A DNA stretch of 64,000 nt from Prosapia bicincta (GCA_036971475.1 JBAIZL010000002.1:350636082-350700081); one strand, 5' to 3'. Counted from the stretch's first letter, positions 46,169 to 59,573 are shown. Translations and numbers: made by a program. The notes: generated from the letters alone by a model not told the origin.

Positions 46169-46250
46169 GTACGCGTGCGCGTGTTAGTGTGTGTGTGCAA
46201 GTAAGTGCGTGCATGTATGTTCGTTCGCGTGTGTGCGTGCTTCTGATCGA
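45965..46250. repeat. Compound (TG)n microsatellite
   Basis: ~285 bp of TG repeats with CG, TT and GA interruptions. Confidence 0.97.
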
Positions 46251-46825
46251 GTGAGTTTAATGTTGGTACCACAGCCAGTCCTCCACAGCTAGATAGCATT
46301 TCTGACCTCACTAAGAACCTGTGGTAATGCTTGACCAAAATCTGTCAGAGAAACAGTCACTAGATTTAAAAAACCTTTCTCTAGTAGATTTAACCCTTTG
46401 AGCTTTTGTTTCCCAGAGAATTAATTTGTTGAAAGTATCTAGCTTAATTACCATGGTTTATGATTGTACGAGAAAGTAGCTTTATAAAATAATATTTATA
46501 CTCAATTTGCAAGTTACTAATTTTATTAGATTTTCTCAAAAATATATATAACTAGCACAGCATATAAATAGCAAGTTCAAAAATATTTTATTAAATTTAT
46601 AATTTATATCTGTTCAACATTTTACCCAATTAAACGTAATATTAACACCTAAAAAAACTGATTTTTTATTCAACCATGTAAGAAAAAATACTTATTTAAA
46701 TAAATAACATTAATTGAAAATAATATATTTAAACCCAAAACTTCATACACTGAAACATAAAATTTACCCAGTAAAACAAACATATTTAAAAATATAAACT
46801 AATTTAAAAATAATATATACTCGAA
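46251..46825. other. No gene recognised
   Basis: AT-rich flank. Confidence 0.5.
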
Positions 46826-46968
46826 ATTTAAAAGTAAATCATAAAATTAAATTTTAAAATTAAATCATAAAAGTAAATTTTAAAATTAAATCATAAAATT
46901 AAATTTTAAAATTAACTCATAAAATTAAATTTTAAAATTAAATCATAAAATTAAATTATAAAATTTAA
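46826..46968. repeat. AT-only minisatellite, ~26-bp period
   Basis: Repeats of TTAAATCATAAAATTAAATT plus TTAAAA, about five copies with few changes. Confidence 0.93.
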
Positions 46969-47822
46969 TATATCTGAAAATAAAGAAATATACCTAAAAA
47001 TCTGAATTAAATCACAAAATCACACACATATACATTTTAAAAGACTATAGATTATTTACAATTAAACCTCTTACTTTTCTTTCCTAATATATTGCTAATA
47101 CATAACCTAATTCTGTAGTTTTTAAAAATATTTTCTAATAACAATTTCAGTTGAAATGGTTGATGTCTTAAGAATGTACAACACTCGTTCCTTTCAGAAG
47201 GTCAAACTCATAATTAAATAACCAGCGAATAAACAAATATTTGTTGTCCTAGATAATTAACAAAACAGCTAACAAAATTATTTTTAAATTTGTCCTCATT
47301 TTGTTGTAATTTCTTGTCTTTAACCCGAACAATGAAAAACTATTTGAAATCAGACTAAGTTATCACTGAATCTATTTCATTCCAAACTTATTAAAAATAT
47401 CTGAAAATTATTTCAACACATCTTATTTCGATTGCCAAGTATTTCTGTACCATTTTATATTTTGTTTATTTTTAACTGGCATTGGATATTTTGTATTTGC
47501 AACTGATTCAAAACTTTCCCTATTACCTCTTTAATGTATTACTATTTTATTACTTTTATTTATCACATAATAAAAAAGTCAACAAAATATTATTTTAAAT
47601 CAAAAACATTTAGACACTATAACTATTAAAGCAAATACCCATCATTCTACTTGTGACAGAGTAACTCAATTTAATATGTTTGTGTTGATTCTGAACCCTG
47701 GAATTCTGTGAAACCCCATTTATTTATTTCACATCTCAACTAGCAGCTCTTTACAAACATTTTAACTCATTATGCATTTTAGTACTCTTTTAAAATTATC
47801 TTTATTTAAAGTTGAGATATTT
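46969..47822. other. No gene recognised
   Basis: Very AT-rich; no supported frame. Confidence 0.5.
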
Positions 47823-48164
47823 TTCACAATTTTAATTCTATTTCTTTGCATTTATTTACACCTCACTAATTCCATGCCCGCCATTTTGGTTCTATGAAGT
47901 ATTTCAACATAGCGTCACATTTGCCTTCATGTTATATTTTTAGAAGATAAGGAAACTCTATTCAAAAATATTATTTTATTAAAATTTGCCAATTTCACAA
48001 TTTTAATTCTATTTCTTTGCATTTATTTACACCTCACTAATTCCATGCCCGCCATTTTGGTTCTATGAAGTATTTCAACATAGCGTCACATTTGCCTTCA
48101 TGTTATATTTTTTAGAAGATAAGGAAACTCTATTCAAAAATATTATTTTATAAAAATTTGCCCA
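47823..48164. repeat. 171-bp tandem duplication
   Basis: Two near-identical units start TTCACAATTTTAATTC at 47,823 and 47,994 and contain CATGCCCGCCATTTTGG. They differ by a few bases; recent. Confidence 0.95.
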
Positions 48165-48744
48165 TTTACCCCAAAAATTCCATTTTAATTTGTAGTTATT
48201 TGTAAAAAAGGTTAAATTGTTCTAACTCTTTGTAACTCGAGCAGATTCCCGGGTCCTTGTGATGTTGGCGAAATTTTGATACAGAATTTGCCGGATTTCC
48301 TGCGATATTTTCTGTGGTTAAAGTGGCGTCCTTTCCTCAGCATTGGTTGAGCTGGTTATTCCCCCTCTACCTTCACTCTTGGCTTCACCTTCTTACACAT
48401 TGCCGCAAATTCAACTTTGAAATTTTATAAGTTGCTGTTTATTTCAACTATATTATTTCTCTAAATTTCGTCCTAATGCCTATTATTTTCTGACTTTACT
48501 CTTAAATTTTAGAATTTAAGCTGTGATTTCATTGAAAGTATATTTTAAAAAATTAACAAACCAGAAACAAACAAGAAAGAAATATTAAGAAAAACAATAT
48601 AGTTTATATGTAATGCCAATTATATGTCATTGTATAACATTATACTAAACGTTATACAATAGATTTATAGATCGGTTCCGCAGATTTGAATTACTTAAGT
48701 AATTATCTCTTGACTGATTGAAATTAAGCTTTAATTGATTTCCA

Positions 48745-49412
48745 CCGCTTGTCCTGGATTTAATCACCTATTATGTACTTCCACAGCCAAACTTTACTTT
48801 ACTCACTCCGCCTTTGTATTTGTTTACCCTTCCCTGTTCTATATAAGTGTCTGTTACTTGTTAACATTAAAGTGTTTGTCCTGGATTGATTCACCAATTG
48901 TGCATTTCCACGGCCAAACTTTACTTTACTCACTCCGCCTTTGTATTTGTTTAGCCCTTCCCTGTTCTATATTAGTCTATAAGTCTGTTACTTGTTAACA
49001 TTAAATTGTTTGTCCTGGATTGATTCACCTATTGTGCACTTCCACGGCCAAACTTTACTTTACTCACTCCGCCTTTGTATTTGTTTAGCCCTTCCCTGCT
49101 CTATATTAGTGTATAGGTCTGTTACTTGTTAACATTAAAGTGTTTGCCCTGGATTGATTCACCTATTGTGCACTTCCACAGCCAAACTTTACTTTACTCA
49201 CTCCGCCTTTGTATTTCTTTAGCCCTTCCCTGTTCTATATTAGTGTATAAGTCTGTTACTTGTTAATATTAAAGTGTTTGTCCTTGATTGAATCACCTAT
49301 TCTGCACTTCTACGGCCAAACTTTACTTTACTCACTCCGCCTGTTTATTTATTTAGCCCTTCCCTGTTCTATATTAGTGTATACGTCTGTTACTTGTTAA
49401 CATTAAAATGTT
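48745..49412. repeat. ~130-bp minisatellite, 5 copies
   Basis: Units start TGTCCTGGATT(G)A near 48,750, 48,877, 49,010, 49,143 and 49,276. Each contains GCCAAACTTTACTTTACTCA and CCCTTCCCTG(T/C)TCTATAT. Period 127-133 bp; unit 1 lacks a small segment. Confidence 0.95.
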
Positions 49413-52199
49413 TCTAAATATGATGGGTTTACGTCGTATGATGCACTCCTGAAATCCACCATCTGAAAATACGTGTCATACATTGACTCACCTTACATCC
49501 TAACGACGAAACAACCAGGTAGACAGTTTAAAATTATGACCCTATCCTGCAATACGTATTTCACTACAGGCGCTTGCAAACTATCGAACAGGATCTTCTG
49601 GAGGAATATATACCCAGACTTTTTTTTTAAAAAAAAACTATTTTAATATGCTAGCTCAAGCTTTAAATGACTTTCCAAGAACGATTTCTTTTACATTTAT
49701 CTTATGTTTTAAGGTGGTAAGACTTTAAATATTTTGTAATTTGGTTCCACAAGCATTTGGATTATTAAAATAATTGAAAATATTGAATAAATTAAATTAC
49801 AATTTCTTAAATCAATTTTTCCTTCGTTACTTCAAACGCTTCTTAAATAACGTTGCAAAAATTATGCATATTGCAGAGTGACGTAAGAAAGTACAAATAA
49901 ATCCATTTAATCAATTGAATTTACTATAGGATTTTTTGAGAGTCTGTTTATTAATTCTGTTACTAATTCAGTTAGTAATTTGTTGCCAGGCGATCCTTCT
50001 TGTTAATATTAAATTTTATGCACACACAATTTATTCAAAACATATTGCAGATTTCTAAGGTAACTTATAATTAAATACGATATATAAATGTACATTTTGT
50101 ATTATAGATATAAAGATGAAAACATATGTATTTATTTAATTGTATTACAGAATGTCGTTGAATTTTAGATTCTTTGTCCATTTAATTAATTAAACTTTTA
50201 TAAAATTTTTAAAAAGTGCGACAATATTTTCTTAAGAAATGGTTCGCAATCAGTCTTTTTATAATTTGCTTCCATAGGAATTAGGATCTTTAAAATGTAT
50301 TGAAAGTTTTATCTAATTTATTAATAAAAAATATATTCCTTTTTTACTTCAAAAATGTTTTAAATAATATTTTTTTGCAAAAGGTTGAAGGCAAAAATAC
50401 AGTAATGATCATTTAACTATTCAAAATTATAAAATGTTTGCTTGAGTGTCCTTTTATTCCAACTTTTGGTGAAAAAATATCCTAATTTGTCCTCTGGTGT
50501 TCTCTAAAAATCTTTGTTTTTTAATCCTAAATATTTTATGCACATAAAATTTATACAAAACACAATTTACATTTGAAAAATTGTGTAATTAAACATGACA
50601 TATATTGTCTAAAAGAAACAACACTAACAAAAAACATAATAGCTATATTTAGTTTAAGGGGGACAGAATTAATCATTGCAGTTTTATCTTCATTGTTTAC
50701 TTAATTATTTATATTTCTACAAAATTTTTTAAAACTTTTGAAATTTTTTTTAAACTCTTGTTCCTATTTAGTGATTGTTTGAATACAACTTGTAACTTAC
50801 TTTCATCTGAAATAACTGAAAATTTTGGTACCGGCTGATAAAGAATACTATTTAAATTTTTATAATTAAGTCATTCCGAAACGGATCAACAAACGAGAAT
50901 ATTGTAATGTTAGGAAGTAAGAAAAGTCTGCTCGAATTTATGTAAATGATGTTTAATTCTATGGTAAAAACAATCAAATTAGTCATGACTTACATTTCCT
51001 GTCTTTGTATTATTTGACTTTAATATTGATTAAACTTTGGATATTATTTATTTACAATATTTTATTACATAGATTCTCGTATACTAATATTATCTATATT
51101 TTTTTAATATCCCTTATGAATGTGTACCTTATTATATAAACTTGGGCGTTTAAGAGGAAACGTGAAGCCATCTTTTCTGTTAAATTTAATTTGCTTCCTT
51201 TATTTTATAATTTTATATCTAAGTTTATTTAAAATTTTGTATAAATAATTGATATTCGGCACTTTCCCATGCCCATAACGTCATTCTAAACGTCAGGCTT
51301 CCGAGATTTGTTCCTCCATTACTGAAGATCTACTTACCCTTTCTTCTATTCGTACTTTTCAAGTTTAACTTAATATTACGACTGAATGATAAAATTTCAC
51401 GATATTTTCACCTTGAGTATAGGAGATTATTCGGAGATTTATAGTAAAGACATTGAGAAATATCGTAGTTACCCCTCTCGGCCGACGATTTATGCTACTA
51501 GCCACGCAGAATTTTACTTTTTACGTTTCTCATTTGAAATCTAATAACACAGAGCTTCCTGTTATAGGCCGTGGGTTTTGCTTATCTATGACCTTTGCCG
51601 GGGCAGATTATTATACCTTTAGTTACTTGTGTGACTTACATATTGCAACATCACTTAAATTGTGTCTTATTTGGTGGAAATTATATTATACAAAAAATTA
51701 TTGAAATTTGAATTTTTATGAAGTTGAAAAACCATACCTAGCCATCAAAGACACGCAAGTTTGCTTTTCAACGGGCCCAATTTAACTTTCCTTACCTCAC
51801 CTGTCTTACTTATCTTGCAATTTCTGTCCTCTCTGGTTTTTGTGTTATCATTTATAAATTATGTATGTCATCATATTCATATCCCGATAAGTATAAGTGA
51901 ATCTATATTTATGAATTTATTTTTGTAAGTTTGTGACCCTTATTCTAACTCTTGCACCTATCTTCCCTTATTGTGCTAATTTAGGATAGCTCCATCGATG
52001 TCTTTGACATCCAAAAACCTTTTACCTCTGACACTACCTTTTATACATTCCTTCTGCGCTGTCCATACAAATAATTACCTTCGTAACTTGTCTAATACTT
52101 AACGGTGTGGCCCTACAATGGTAACAACCTAAGCAGGGCGTTCAATCTAAATTTCGAAACCTGTGATTTATCTAAACATAGATCTCATTGGAAATGAAA
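49413..52199. other. No gene recognised
   Basis: AT-rich. It may hold more of the eroded LTR element whose protease lies at ~52.3 kb, but no further pol motif was readable. Confidence 0.4.
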
Positions 52200-53480
52200 T
52201 TCCTAAATTCATTTAAAAACCAATTAGGTAAGTAATTGCATTAACTTGCACTCCCGTATCTATTTCAACGTATACTCTGTGATCGTATATCCTCGCCTGT
52301 ATTGCCGGGCAGTGTTCGATATTTGAGTTCACCTGTCTGTGTTCTCCATCTTCCAGAAATCATTCCCGAATATTTAGGGATAGTCCGACAAAATTGGCAA
52401 AACCGAGATTTTTACTTCTAACATATGAGCCTTTTTGGCCGTATACGCGATAAGTATCCTTCATCTCCATTTTCCTCCACTTTTGATCGCAGTTTCCTCT
52501 AGGTGTTTTGAGGCTACTTTATGCAGGGAACTTACAGTTACGTTTTTTGGTTCACTACTAGTTCCAGGATTGGACTTTGTATGATCAGGTCTTAGTAGGG
52601 TACGGGATTCAAGGTTTTCCTTTGGAATCACCATAGGTTCTCCGGAAATGATTAGGAGATTGGGAGGTTGGTTACGTGCGGCTTATTGCTTGGCGTAGAA
52701 TTATAACAACGCTTATTTTCTAAAATGCGTGTAACTCTCTCTTTTCGTTAAATCCCCAATTAGTTTTATCTAATAATTCGCTACATTTCTCATAAACTTC
52801 TCCCCCTTTTTTTATTGCTCGGCACCATTCATCACCCGAAATCCTTAAAATTTTTCTATTTTGTTACGATTGGAATCTCTCCCCATTGTTTCATTAATTA
52901 ACCTTTCAACCTCTGTTAGGAATGACATGGGATCCTCTATTTATTCCCCCTAATACTCAATGCTCTTCAAATACAGAGAGTCCATGTAATCTGTTAATCT
53001 GGGTCGGCATGTACGTATTTTGCTGCTACATTTTTTTACTTTCGCCTCGACCCTTTAGATTATTAGTGCGATTTTCTTACTTCTTTATAATAGTTTTGTT
53101 TTAGGGATGATTGTTACTTCTTTGTCTTTTTCCTTTAACTTTTCTAACATCACTGAAATATAACTTTATCACTGTTCCACCCTTTCTTTCATTCCTCCTG
53201 TCTCCTGGGTAACAGATACTTGATGGATCTTAGGGCTTGCCCTTACAGTTTCCATATACTGTTTCGTTTCCTCTATCTCCTGCCGTCTTATTTTTATTTT
53301 TTTTTACCTTTCTCCAGCTTCCTCTCTGTCACTTTCCCTTTTCGCCTTTGCTTCTACTTGATCTCTTTCCCTTTTCGCCTTTGCGTCAGCTTTTTCGCAT
53401 TCCTTTTCAGCCCTTGCTTCCTGTTTCTCCCTTTAGCACCTATTCTCCGCTTCCTCTTTATCTTTTTTCTTTTCACCTTT
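52200..53480 (-). pseudogene. Eroded LTR retrotransposon gag-protease remnant
   Basis: Minus strand, right to left. At ~53,480-53,260 is a Glu/Lys/Arg-rich coil (ECEKADAKAKRERDQVEAKA) with a stop on either side, like the charged N-terminal Gag coils of some gypsy elements. At ~52,930-52,740 is MSFLTEVERLI and, in another frame, a KCSELLDKTNWGFNEKREL segment. At ~52,310-52,255 is HRVYVEIDTGVQVNAIT, a retroviral protease active-site DTG motif. Gag-before-protease is the expected order. No RT, integrase or LTRs were found, and many stops separate the pieces. Assignment rests mainly on the DTG motif and order. Confidence 0.5.
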
Positions 53481-54123
53481 CTCGATTCTGCCTTCCACAT
53501 CTGTAGAATTTCTTTTTATCCAGACTTTCCTATCTCCTTTGCCATTTTTGTAAGTATCAACTATTTTTTTATTTTTCAAGCATTTTATTTTCTAATATTT
53601 TTTATTTCATTAAATATTGTAGCTCCACTTTGCCACGCTCTCATGTACCTTTCCTCCTTTACCGGAATAATAGATCCTGTTATAATTATAATTATACTCC
53701 TTACATTTTTTTATATATTATTTTAATGTTATCAGTCTAAAGAACGTTTTTTACTAATCTGTACATTTCATTTATTCATTTTGCCCTACTTTTATTATGT
53801 TTATTTTTGTTTGCATAGGTCTGACAGTTTTTCAGACTTTTTTAGGTTTAAAAGTCACCCCTTGTAATAATAGAACCATTTTTTAGGGTGTGAAATGAAG
53901 CTTACACTCGTCTTGGTTCCTTTCTTAAAAGACACAAGTTGAATACCTGTGAGAGTATCAATTAGTGTCAACAATGTGTGGACGACATCTTCCAGTACGA
54001 AAGGCATGCTATGTCCAATGTATTTTACAGGCAATGATGAACATCAAGCTTGAGGCCATTCCCCACGTTCCGAAGCCTACCTTTTACGAGTCCAACGTCG
54101 CTCACTCACCTATCTAGTTTATA
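53481..54123. other. No gene recognised
   Basis: The 53.5-53.9 kb part could be the leader of the eroded LTR element; no LTR boundary was seen. Confidence 0.4.
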
Positions 54124-54562
54124 AAAAGGAATAAGGAAGGGTGAATGGGGTTATATAGGACTAAGGATATAGGGGAAGTGAGCATTGCGTGAGCAAGTGT
54201 ACACCCTGAAGTGAAAATAAAGTGGTGTCCATCGCTTCAATCCTTTATGAGAGGAGGAATAAGGAAGGGCGGATAGGGTTATATAGGACTAAGGATTTAG
54301 AGAAAGTGAGCAAAGCGTGAGCCAGATGGCACCCTGAAGTGTACCTAAAGTGGTGTCCATCCTTTTAACCCCTTATGAGAGGAGGAATATGGAAGGGCGG
54401 CTAGGGTTATATAAGACTAAGGATTTAGAGAAAGTGAGCAAAGCGTGAGCCAGGTAGCACCCTGAAGTGTACCTAAAGTGGTGTCCATCCTTTTAATCCC
54501 TTATGAGAGGAGGAATAAGGAAGGGTGGATGGTACTATATAGGACTAAGGATATAGGGGAAA
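54124..54562. repeat. ~127-bp minisatellite, ~3.4 copies
   Basis: Units start (G)AGGAATAAGGAAGGG near 54,126, 54,255, 54,382 and 54,508, with TATATAGGACTAAGGAT and CTAAAGTGGTGTCCATC. It is purine-rich on the plus strand. Confidence 0.94.
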
Positions 54563-55129
54563 CTTTTAAAACTAAACGATCCAATTAGGAATTTTGTCAC
54601 TGTTTGAAAGAACTTTATTTGCTATTGTACTTTTTAGATATCAGAATTGTGTGGTAATATAAATGCAGCAAAGCCTAATGGTGCTGTAAATATCCTCATG
54701 AAAATGGTTTCGAATTGATCAATTATAACAGAATAATAGAGTGATTGAGTCATTTTAAATAGACAAAGCCTTGAATTTTCTAATTACACATGATTATGTT
54801 TAGGCCAATTTCCTTTGTATCAATTATACACTCCTAAAACTTTGGCAATTATTTCTATAAATAATCGATACTGTCAAAATCAATTTCACCTGGTTAATAA
54901 AAAGTCTTCAGGTACTCGAAAAAATAAGACTTGTTGACGACGACCCAAACATTTAAAAGTTTTGAAAATAGAGAACTATCACTTTATAATAAGTATAAAA
55001 CTTGTTAAAATCGCTTTAAAAAAAATTGATGTGTTTTAATATTTTAGACCATAGCTGTTAAAGTATCACTTTAGGATGGATTTCGTTAATAAAAATATTA
55101 ATACACTAGCACCTGTTTAAAAATGTCAC

Positions 55130-55432
55130 TTTATATGTTAATTTAACCAATTTTATAACAATTGACATTGATAAGGATTATGGAACGGGAGTACACAGTT
55201 ATAATAGCGTATTATCTAACCGTAATATCTAATAAAAGCAATTGTATAGAGATGGTTCAAGCAATCACTCAGTTTTACAACTTTTAGCCTTTAAAATCAT
55301 TATCCTGTGTATGCAAAATCTTTTCTTAAAGTACGTCTATGGTACGACCGAAAAATAAATGAAAATTTCACCCCTCTATCTCTTATAGTTTCGACTCTAC
55401 GCTTATTCTCAGTCCGTCACTCAGGACAACGA

Positions 55433-55437
<5 letters not shown>
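55130..55437. repeat. Dispersed repeat, copy 2
   Basis: Matches 11,640-12,195 in the same orientation, with a deletion in the middle. Shared GTTATAATAGCGTATTAT, GTACGTCTATG and CGTCACTCAGGA. It ends at the TA microsatellite. Confidence 0.7.
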
Positions 55438-55490
<53 letters not shown>

Positions 55491-55537
55491 ATTATTTATT
55501 TATTTATTTATTTATTTATATATATATGTATGTATAT
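55438..55537. repeat. (TA)n / (TTTA)n microsatellite, left flank of LTR element
   Basis: Long TA tract, then TTTA repeats. A further TA tract at 63,161-63,240 lies on the other side of the LTR element, consistent with insertion into one microsatellite. Confidence 0.95.
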
Positions 55538-56407
55538 ATTATAACCTAAGTTATTTTAAAATATAACTTTTCTTTTAGGTCATATATTTAATTACCTTAA
55601 CAATCTTTTGTCTCACCTTCAGGATTCTAATTAACACCAATATCTATTTTAACATAACTTGCATTTATTCTTGACACTTAATTAACACACATTATACCCA
55701 TTGTTCTTAATACTATTTGTGACAAGATTGATTTCTTAATTAATATTACAATTACAAAAAAAAGCAATGGTGGACTCTTGAATCTTTAGGTTATTACAAT
55801 AAAGTTTAAAATGACAGTGTTAATTTCTCTTTCTCTGGAGTCGTTAAAATGGATCCTTTTTATAAATTAGAACATGGTGAAAAAATTAGATTATTATTTT
55901 ATACTAAAGAATTTAAAAAGGTTCTGAATTTACGGTTTTTAAAGTTCTGTTGGCTAATTTTAATGAAATAAAAAAGAATACAATAAGAGTTTCTTTTGTA
56001 CTAATTGTTTGTCGATTCCTTGGATCTTGACCGTTGATACTGCTTCGATGCACTTTCACATAACTCTTTTAATATTCCTAATTATTTATTAATTTACTTA
56101 CGTCGCACTTTTACCTTTTAAATTATATAAATACAAAAAAATACATTTCCCTTAGTTTAACTAACAAATTTTGAACCTAATTAACATTACTGAAACTTGT
56201 TCTCCCCCACAATACATATGCCCTCTTCTGACGTTCTTCCAAGACTCCCCGATCACTTTCTTTTTCAACCCATCGTTACCTCTCCCCCTTACTTATTTTC
56301 AGTCAATTTGGTTATTCCCATAACCATCTACAAAGACCTTGCCGCAACGGTACATTATTATAACCCAGGTAATTTGGATCCTATCTTAAAATAGTACTTA
56401 GTTTACT

Positions 56408-56701
56408 TTATCCAACGCCCGTCTGTGGTAGTCGGGCGATTTGACGCCGAGCCTCCCAGTACCGAGCAGTGATGTCGTCAAGAGCATGGTTTAGTTTTGG
56501 GCAGGTGAGCAGGTGACTTGCCACCATAATTTCCGTGGAACAGAGTGGATACACGTTCCATTCGGCTATGCCAAGCCGGTGTAGGTGAGCCTGCAGATAG
56601 TCGTGATCGAATTCCAGGCGGAACCTTGCAACAGCATCGCTTCTCTCCAGATGACCAGGTATGTGGCCTGGGATCGCTAAGTTTGCCCATATTTTTCCCA
56701 T
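56408..56701 (-). pseudogene. C-terminal Cys/His region of the non-LTR ORF
   Basis: 97 residues with HLERSDAVARFRLEFDHDYL, HLHRLGI, CSTEIMVASHLLTC, then the end ARLPQTGVG-stop. The LxxHLxxxGI..C..C..H.L..C pattern is typical downstream of RNase H in these elements. It ends 12 bp before the 3' target duplication, and the same stretch is preserved in the short copy at 40,345. Confidence 0.85.
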
Positions 56702-56775
56702 GGATGCGTTTCTTAGTAGGTTCTTAGTGAGCCTGTAATGGTAGAGTCAATTTGGGATTTTCCTGCTTTAAGGGT

Positions 56776-57417
56776 CTAAAGAGATTCAGGTTGCTCCATC
56801 TCTGTTCCTTTTTTGACCATTTCATCCGCCATTTCGTTTCTTGGAAGGCCCAAGTGGCTGAGGACCCACTGCAGGCTGACGTTCCAGCGCCTGCTAATAA
56901 GGTTGGCTAATTTCTTGCGGCAGTTCGAGGTATTCAGGCTTTCAGAGAGTTTGTTGTTGCTGAGGGCAGAGATTGCAGCCTGTGAGTCTATAAGAAATAC
57001 AAAACTGCTTGGTTGTACGTTTAGCACCTCCATACTATTGGCCGCCTCAGTGACGGCACATATTTCTCCTTCGAAGTTATTAGAGTTCCTGCCAACAGCT
57101 GAAGATTGCTGGAAAAACCTGCAGTAGGATCCTGACCCAGCAGAATTAGTTTCAGGTATGTATGAAACATCTGTATAGACATGAAGCCACTCGTTACTCG
57201 GATAAAGATTATGAATGGTTTCGAGATCGTTTTTCCTTAGTTCTGTTGGGTTGGTCTCCTTTTTACTGCTTAACAGGTTCAGCAGCTGAAGGTTTACTTT
57301 TGGCAGAGCGTCGACTACCTCAGTGAAACTTTGTAGTGGTGCTGGGCTCGGGGTGGAGATGTTATACTTGGCTCTTAGTGCTTCGGCGTGCACTAAGGGG
57401 GTGTTTTGTGTTTTCAA
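56776..57417 (-). pseudogene. RNase H domain
   Basis: Motifs in order within 213 residues: VYTDVSYI (usual TDGS, so Gly replaced by Val), FEGEICAVTEA, FLIDSQAAI, and WVLSHLGLPRNEMAD (usual SHxGxxGNExAD, Gly to Arg). All four catalytic acidic positions (D, E, D, D) are present. It degrades the RNA of RNA:DNA hybrids. Confidence 0.92.
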
Positions 57418-57612
57418 CCTCTGAGCTGCTGATCTGTACCTACTCCAGTGACTGGGGTCTATTCGCCTAACTCTTTACCAAAATTTTAAAGTGATTTTTC
57501 CCTTCTGGATTTCAGGGGTTTTATATCTGCTTGTAACTGCATCGCCACTATGGGGATGGATTTGGCACCTCCAGTGATCGTCCTTAGGGCATTGTTTTGG
57601 ACTACGTCATAT

Positions 57613-58810
57613 TTACATAAGAGTACTGTTAGAGGAGAGAGACACAACGTCGCTCCCATACTCCATCACTGGACGAACGTATGTTTTGTAGGCCGTGTTT
57701 AAGACATCTTGTGTTGACGTGGTTGACATCAATCGCTTCAGTAGATTGTTGCGCTTTTGTGCTTTTTCAGCCGTAGATGTTACATTGCTGTTGTAGGAAA
57801 GCCTGGTATCTAGTATAATGCCGAGATACCTCGATTGAGTTGTTTGCTGGAGGTTTGTGCCCCTGTATTGGACCTGAAATATGCCTGGTTTAGTTGAGAG
57901 TGTAAATAGTTGGGCAGTGGTTTTCTCCACACTAACCTCCATTTTGTTTTGACTTGACCATTATTCTAGGCTGATAAGTGCGGAGTTAGTTGCATCTTGG
58001 AGGTGTTGTATGCCGCTGCCTGTTGCCCATAATACCACATCGTCAGCATAAAAGAGACACTGCATTCCCAAAATTGATTCAATAGCCTGCTGGAGGTCGT
58101 TTATCATGACATTGAATAATAAACAGCTAAGCACCGCTCCCTGGGGAAGACGCTGTCGTAGTTGGCGGTAAGAAGATGTACTGCTTTGAAACTTGCGCCT
58201 GATAAAACGGTGACATAAGAAGCTTTTGATCCACCTGAGCATGTTACCGGTCACTCCCTCGCGTTTCAGCTTGTGTAGGAGTAAATGCCGCCAGATTTTG
58301 TCATATGCTGCTTTGAAATCAACGAAAACAGCGAGGGTTCATTGTTTATGGTTAAACCCATCCTTGACCGCTTGTGTAAACTTGACGATTTTAACTGTAG
58401 TGGATCTGTATTTGCGGAAGCCAGCTTGGTTGTCGCTTATTGCTTCGTTGGTTTTCAGAAACTCGCGCAGTCTGCGTTCGATCATTTTTTTCTGCCGCCT
58501 TGCAACTTACACTGGTGAGAGAGATGGTCTGGTAACTAGACAGCAGATTCGCAGCTTTCCTCTGTTTTAACAGTGTTATTATCTCGGCTTTCCTCCATTG
58601 ATAGGGGACTCTGGTCTTCCATGGGATATTAATCAGTTTGAGAAATGTTTGTTTTGTGGTTTCTCCTAGGTGGCGAACAAAATCGGGGAATATACCGTTA
58701 GTTCCCTCAGATTTGCCATTCTTCAAGTAAGCTATAGCTAGCTCAAGGTCTTGAAGTGTAAAGGGGTTGTCAAATAGAGGGTGGTCGTTTTCTGCAGCTG
58801 TTTCTACCAT
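57613..58810 (-). pseudogene. Reverse transcriptase domain
   Basis: Fragments in order: FTLQDLELAIAYLKNGKSEG (58,745) as the start of RT; YQWRKAEIITLLKQRK and a SYQTISLTSV block (58,570); RLPQGAVLSCLLFNVMINDL (58,150); catalytic FYADDVVLW (58,035); thumb segment KTYVRPVMEYGSDVVS (57,650). The QG of motif 4 and the YADD are intact, but frames change near 58,390, 58,250 and 57,950 and stops occur. Confidence 0.93.
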
Positions 58811-59104
58811 GATACTCTTCCTCTCTTCTGATGTAACATGCAGCCTGCTGACAGCATCATAGTGTTCGCATAAAGCTTTGGCTATTTGGTCTGGTTTTGT
58901 GAGCTTTCTACCACCTGTGGCGTTGCCATTAATCGGTTCCGACTGATGGCTTGATTTCTCGTTATTGAAGCTGGAGATGAATCTGTGTGCCTTGCTACCT
59001 TCTTTACGGAAATATATCTTAGATATGAAGGTTCTGTAAGCTGTTCTTTTTGCTTGTACTACGCCTTGATGAGATTAGCTTGACGTTTTCTCAAGTCAAC
59101 ACAG

Positions 59105-59470
59105 TCAATCATTGGTGGTTTCCGGATTTCGCCTAGCAATGTTTCTCTTTGCTTTTAAATCGGTGAGGGATTTGATCCAAAAGGGTTTGTAATTTTTGGC
59201 TTGCCCTCTCGGAATACTCGCCTTGGCGGCAGTCAGAATCATTTCTACAAAACATTCAGTGGATTTGTCGGGATTGGTGTCAACTATGCTGTCCTTCAGA
59301 AGTGCATCAGTTAGATCCTTTAAAAGATCCCAGTTCGCTTTTTTAATATTCCAACGAGTAAGCTTAGGTCTGATTTGTGATTGTCGCTTTTTTCTTTTAA
59401 CTTTTAAGCATAACGTGCGGTGCCCGCACCCATCCATGGCATCGTCAAGAAATATGAACGTTCTTGCCAT
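59105..59470 (-). pseudogene. Endonuclease-RT linker
   Basis: 121-residue open stretch with RWNIKKANWDLLKDL and KPFWIKSLTDLKAKRNIARR, the conserved W-rich linker between EN and RT in this group (usually ..PFWW.. followed by a basic helix). Confidence 0.75.
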
Positions 59471-59573
59471 TTGGTTTTGCGTGGACTAGGGCAAGATCGG
59501 GAGTGCTTGAGTGCCCGGCAAAGGAAAGATATGTTGGCTGGGTTAGGTGATGAGTAAGGTTTGTATTGTAAAA

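Noticed and set aside
45930..46338. Overlapping open frames of 66-132 codons on both strands
   Set aside because: Pure translation of a TG/CA microsatellite (Cys-Val or Thr-His repeats), not genes.
53220..53726. 168-codon plus-strand frame rich in Phe and Leu
   Set aside because: Antisense of the charged gag-like coil plus T-rich flank; hydrophobicity comes from the complementary A/G-rich strand.
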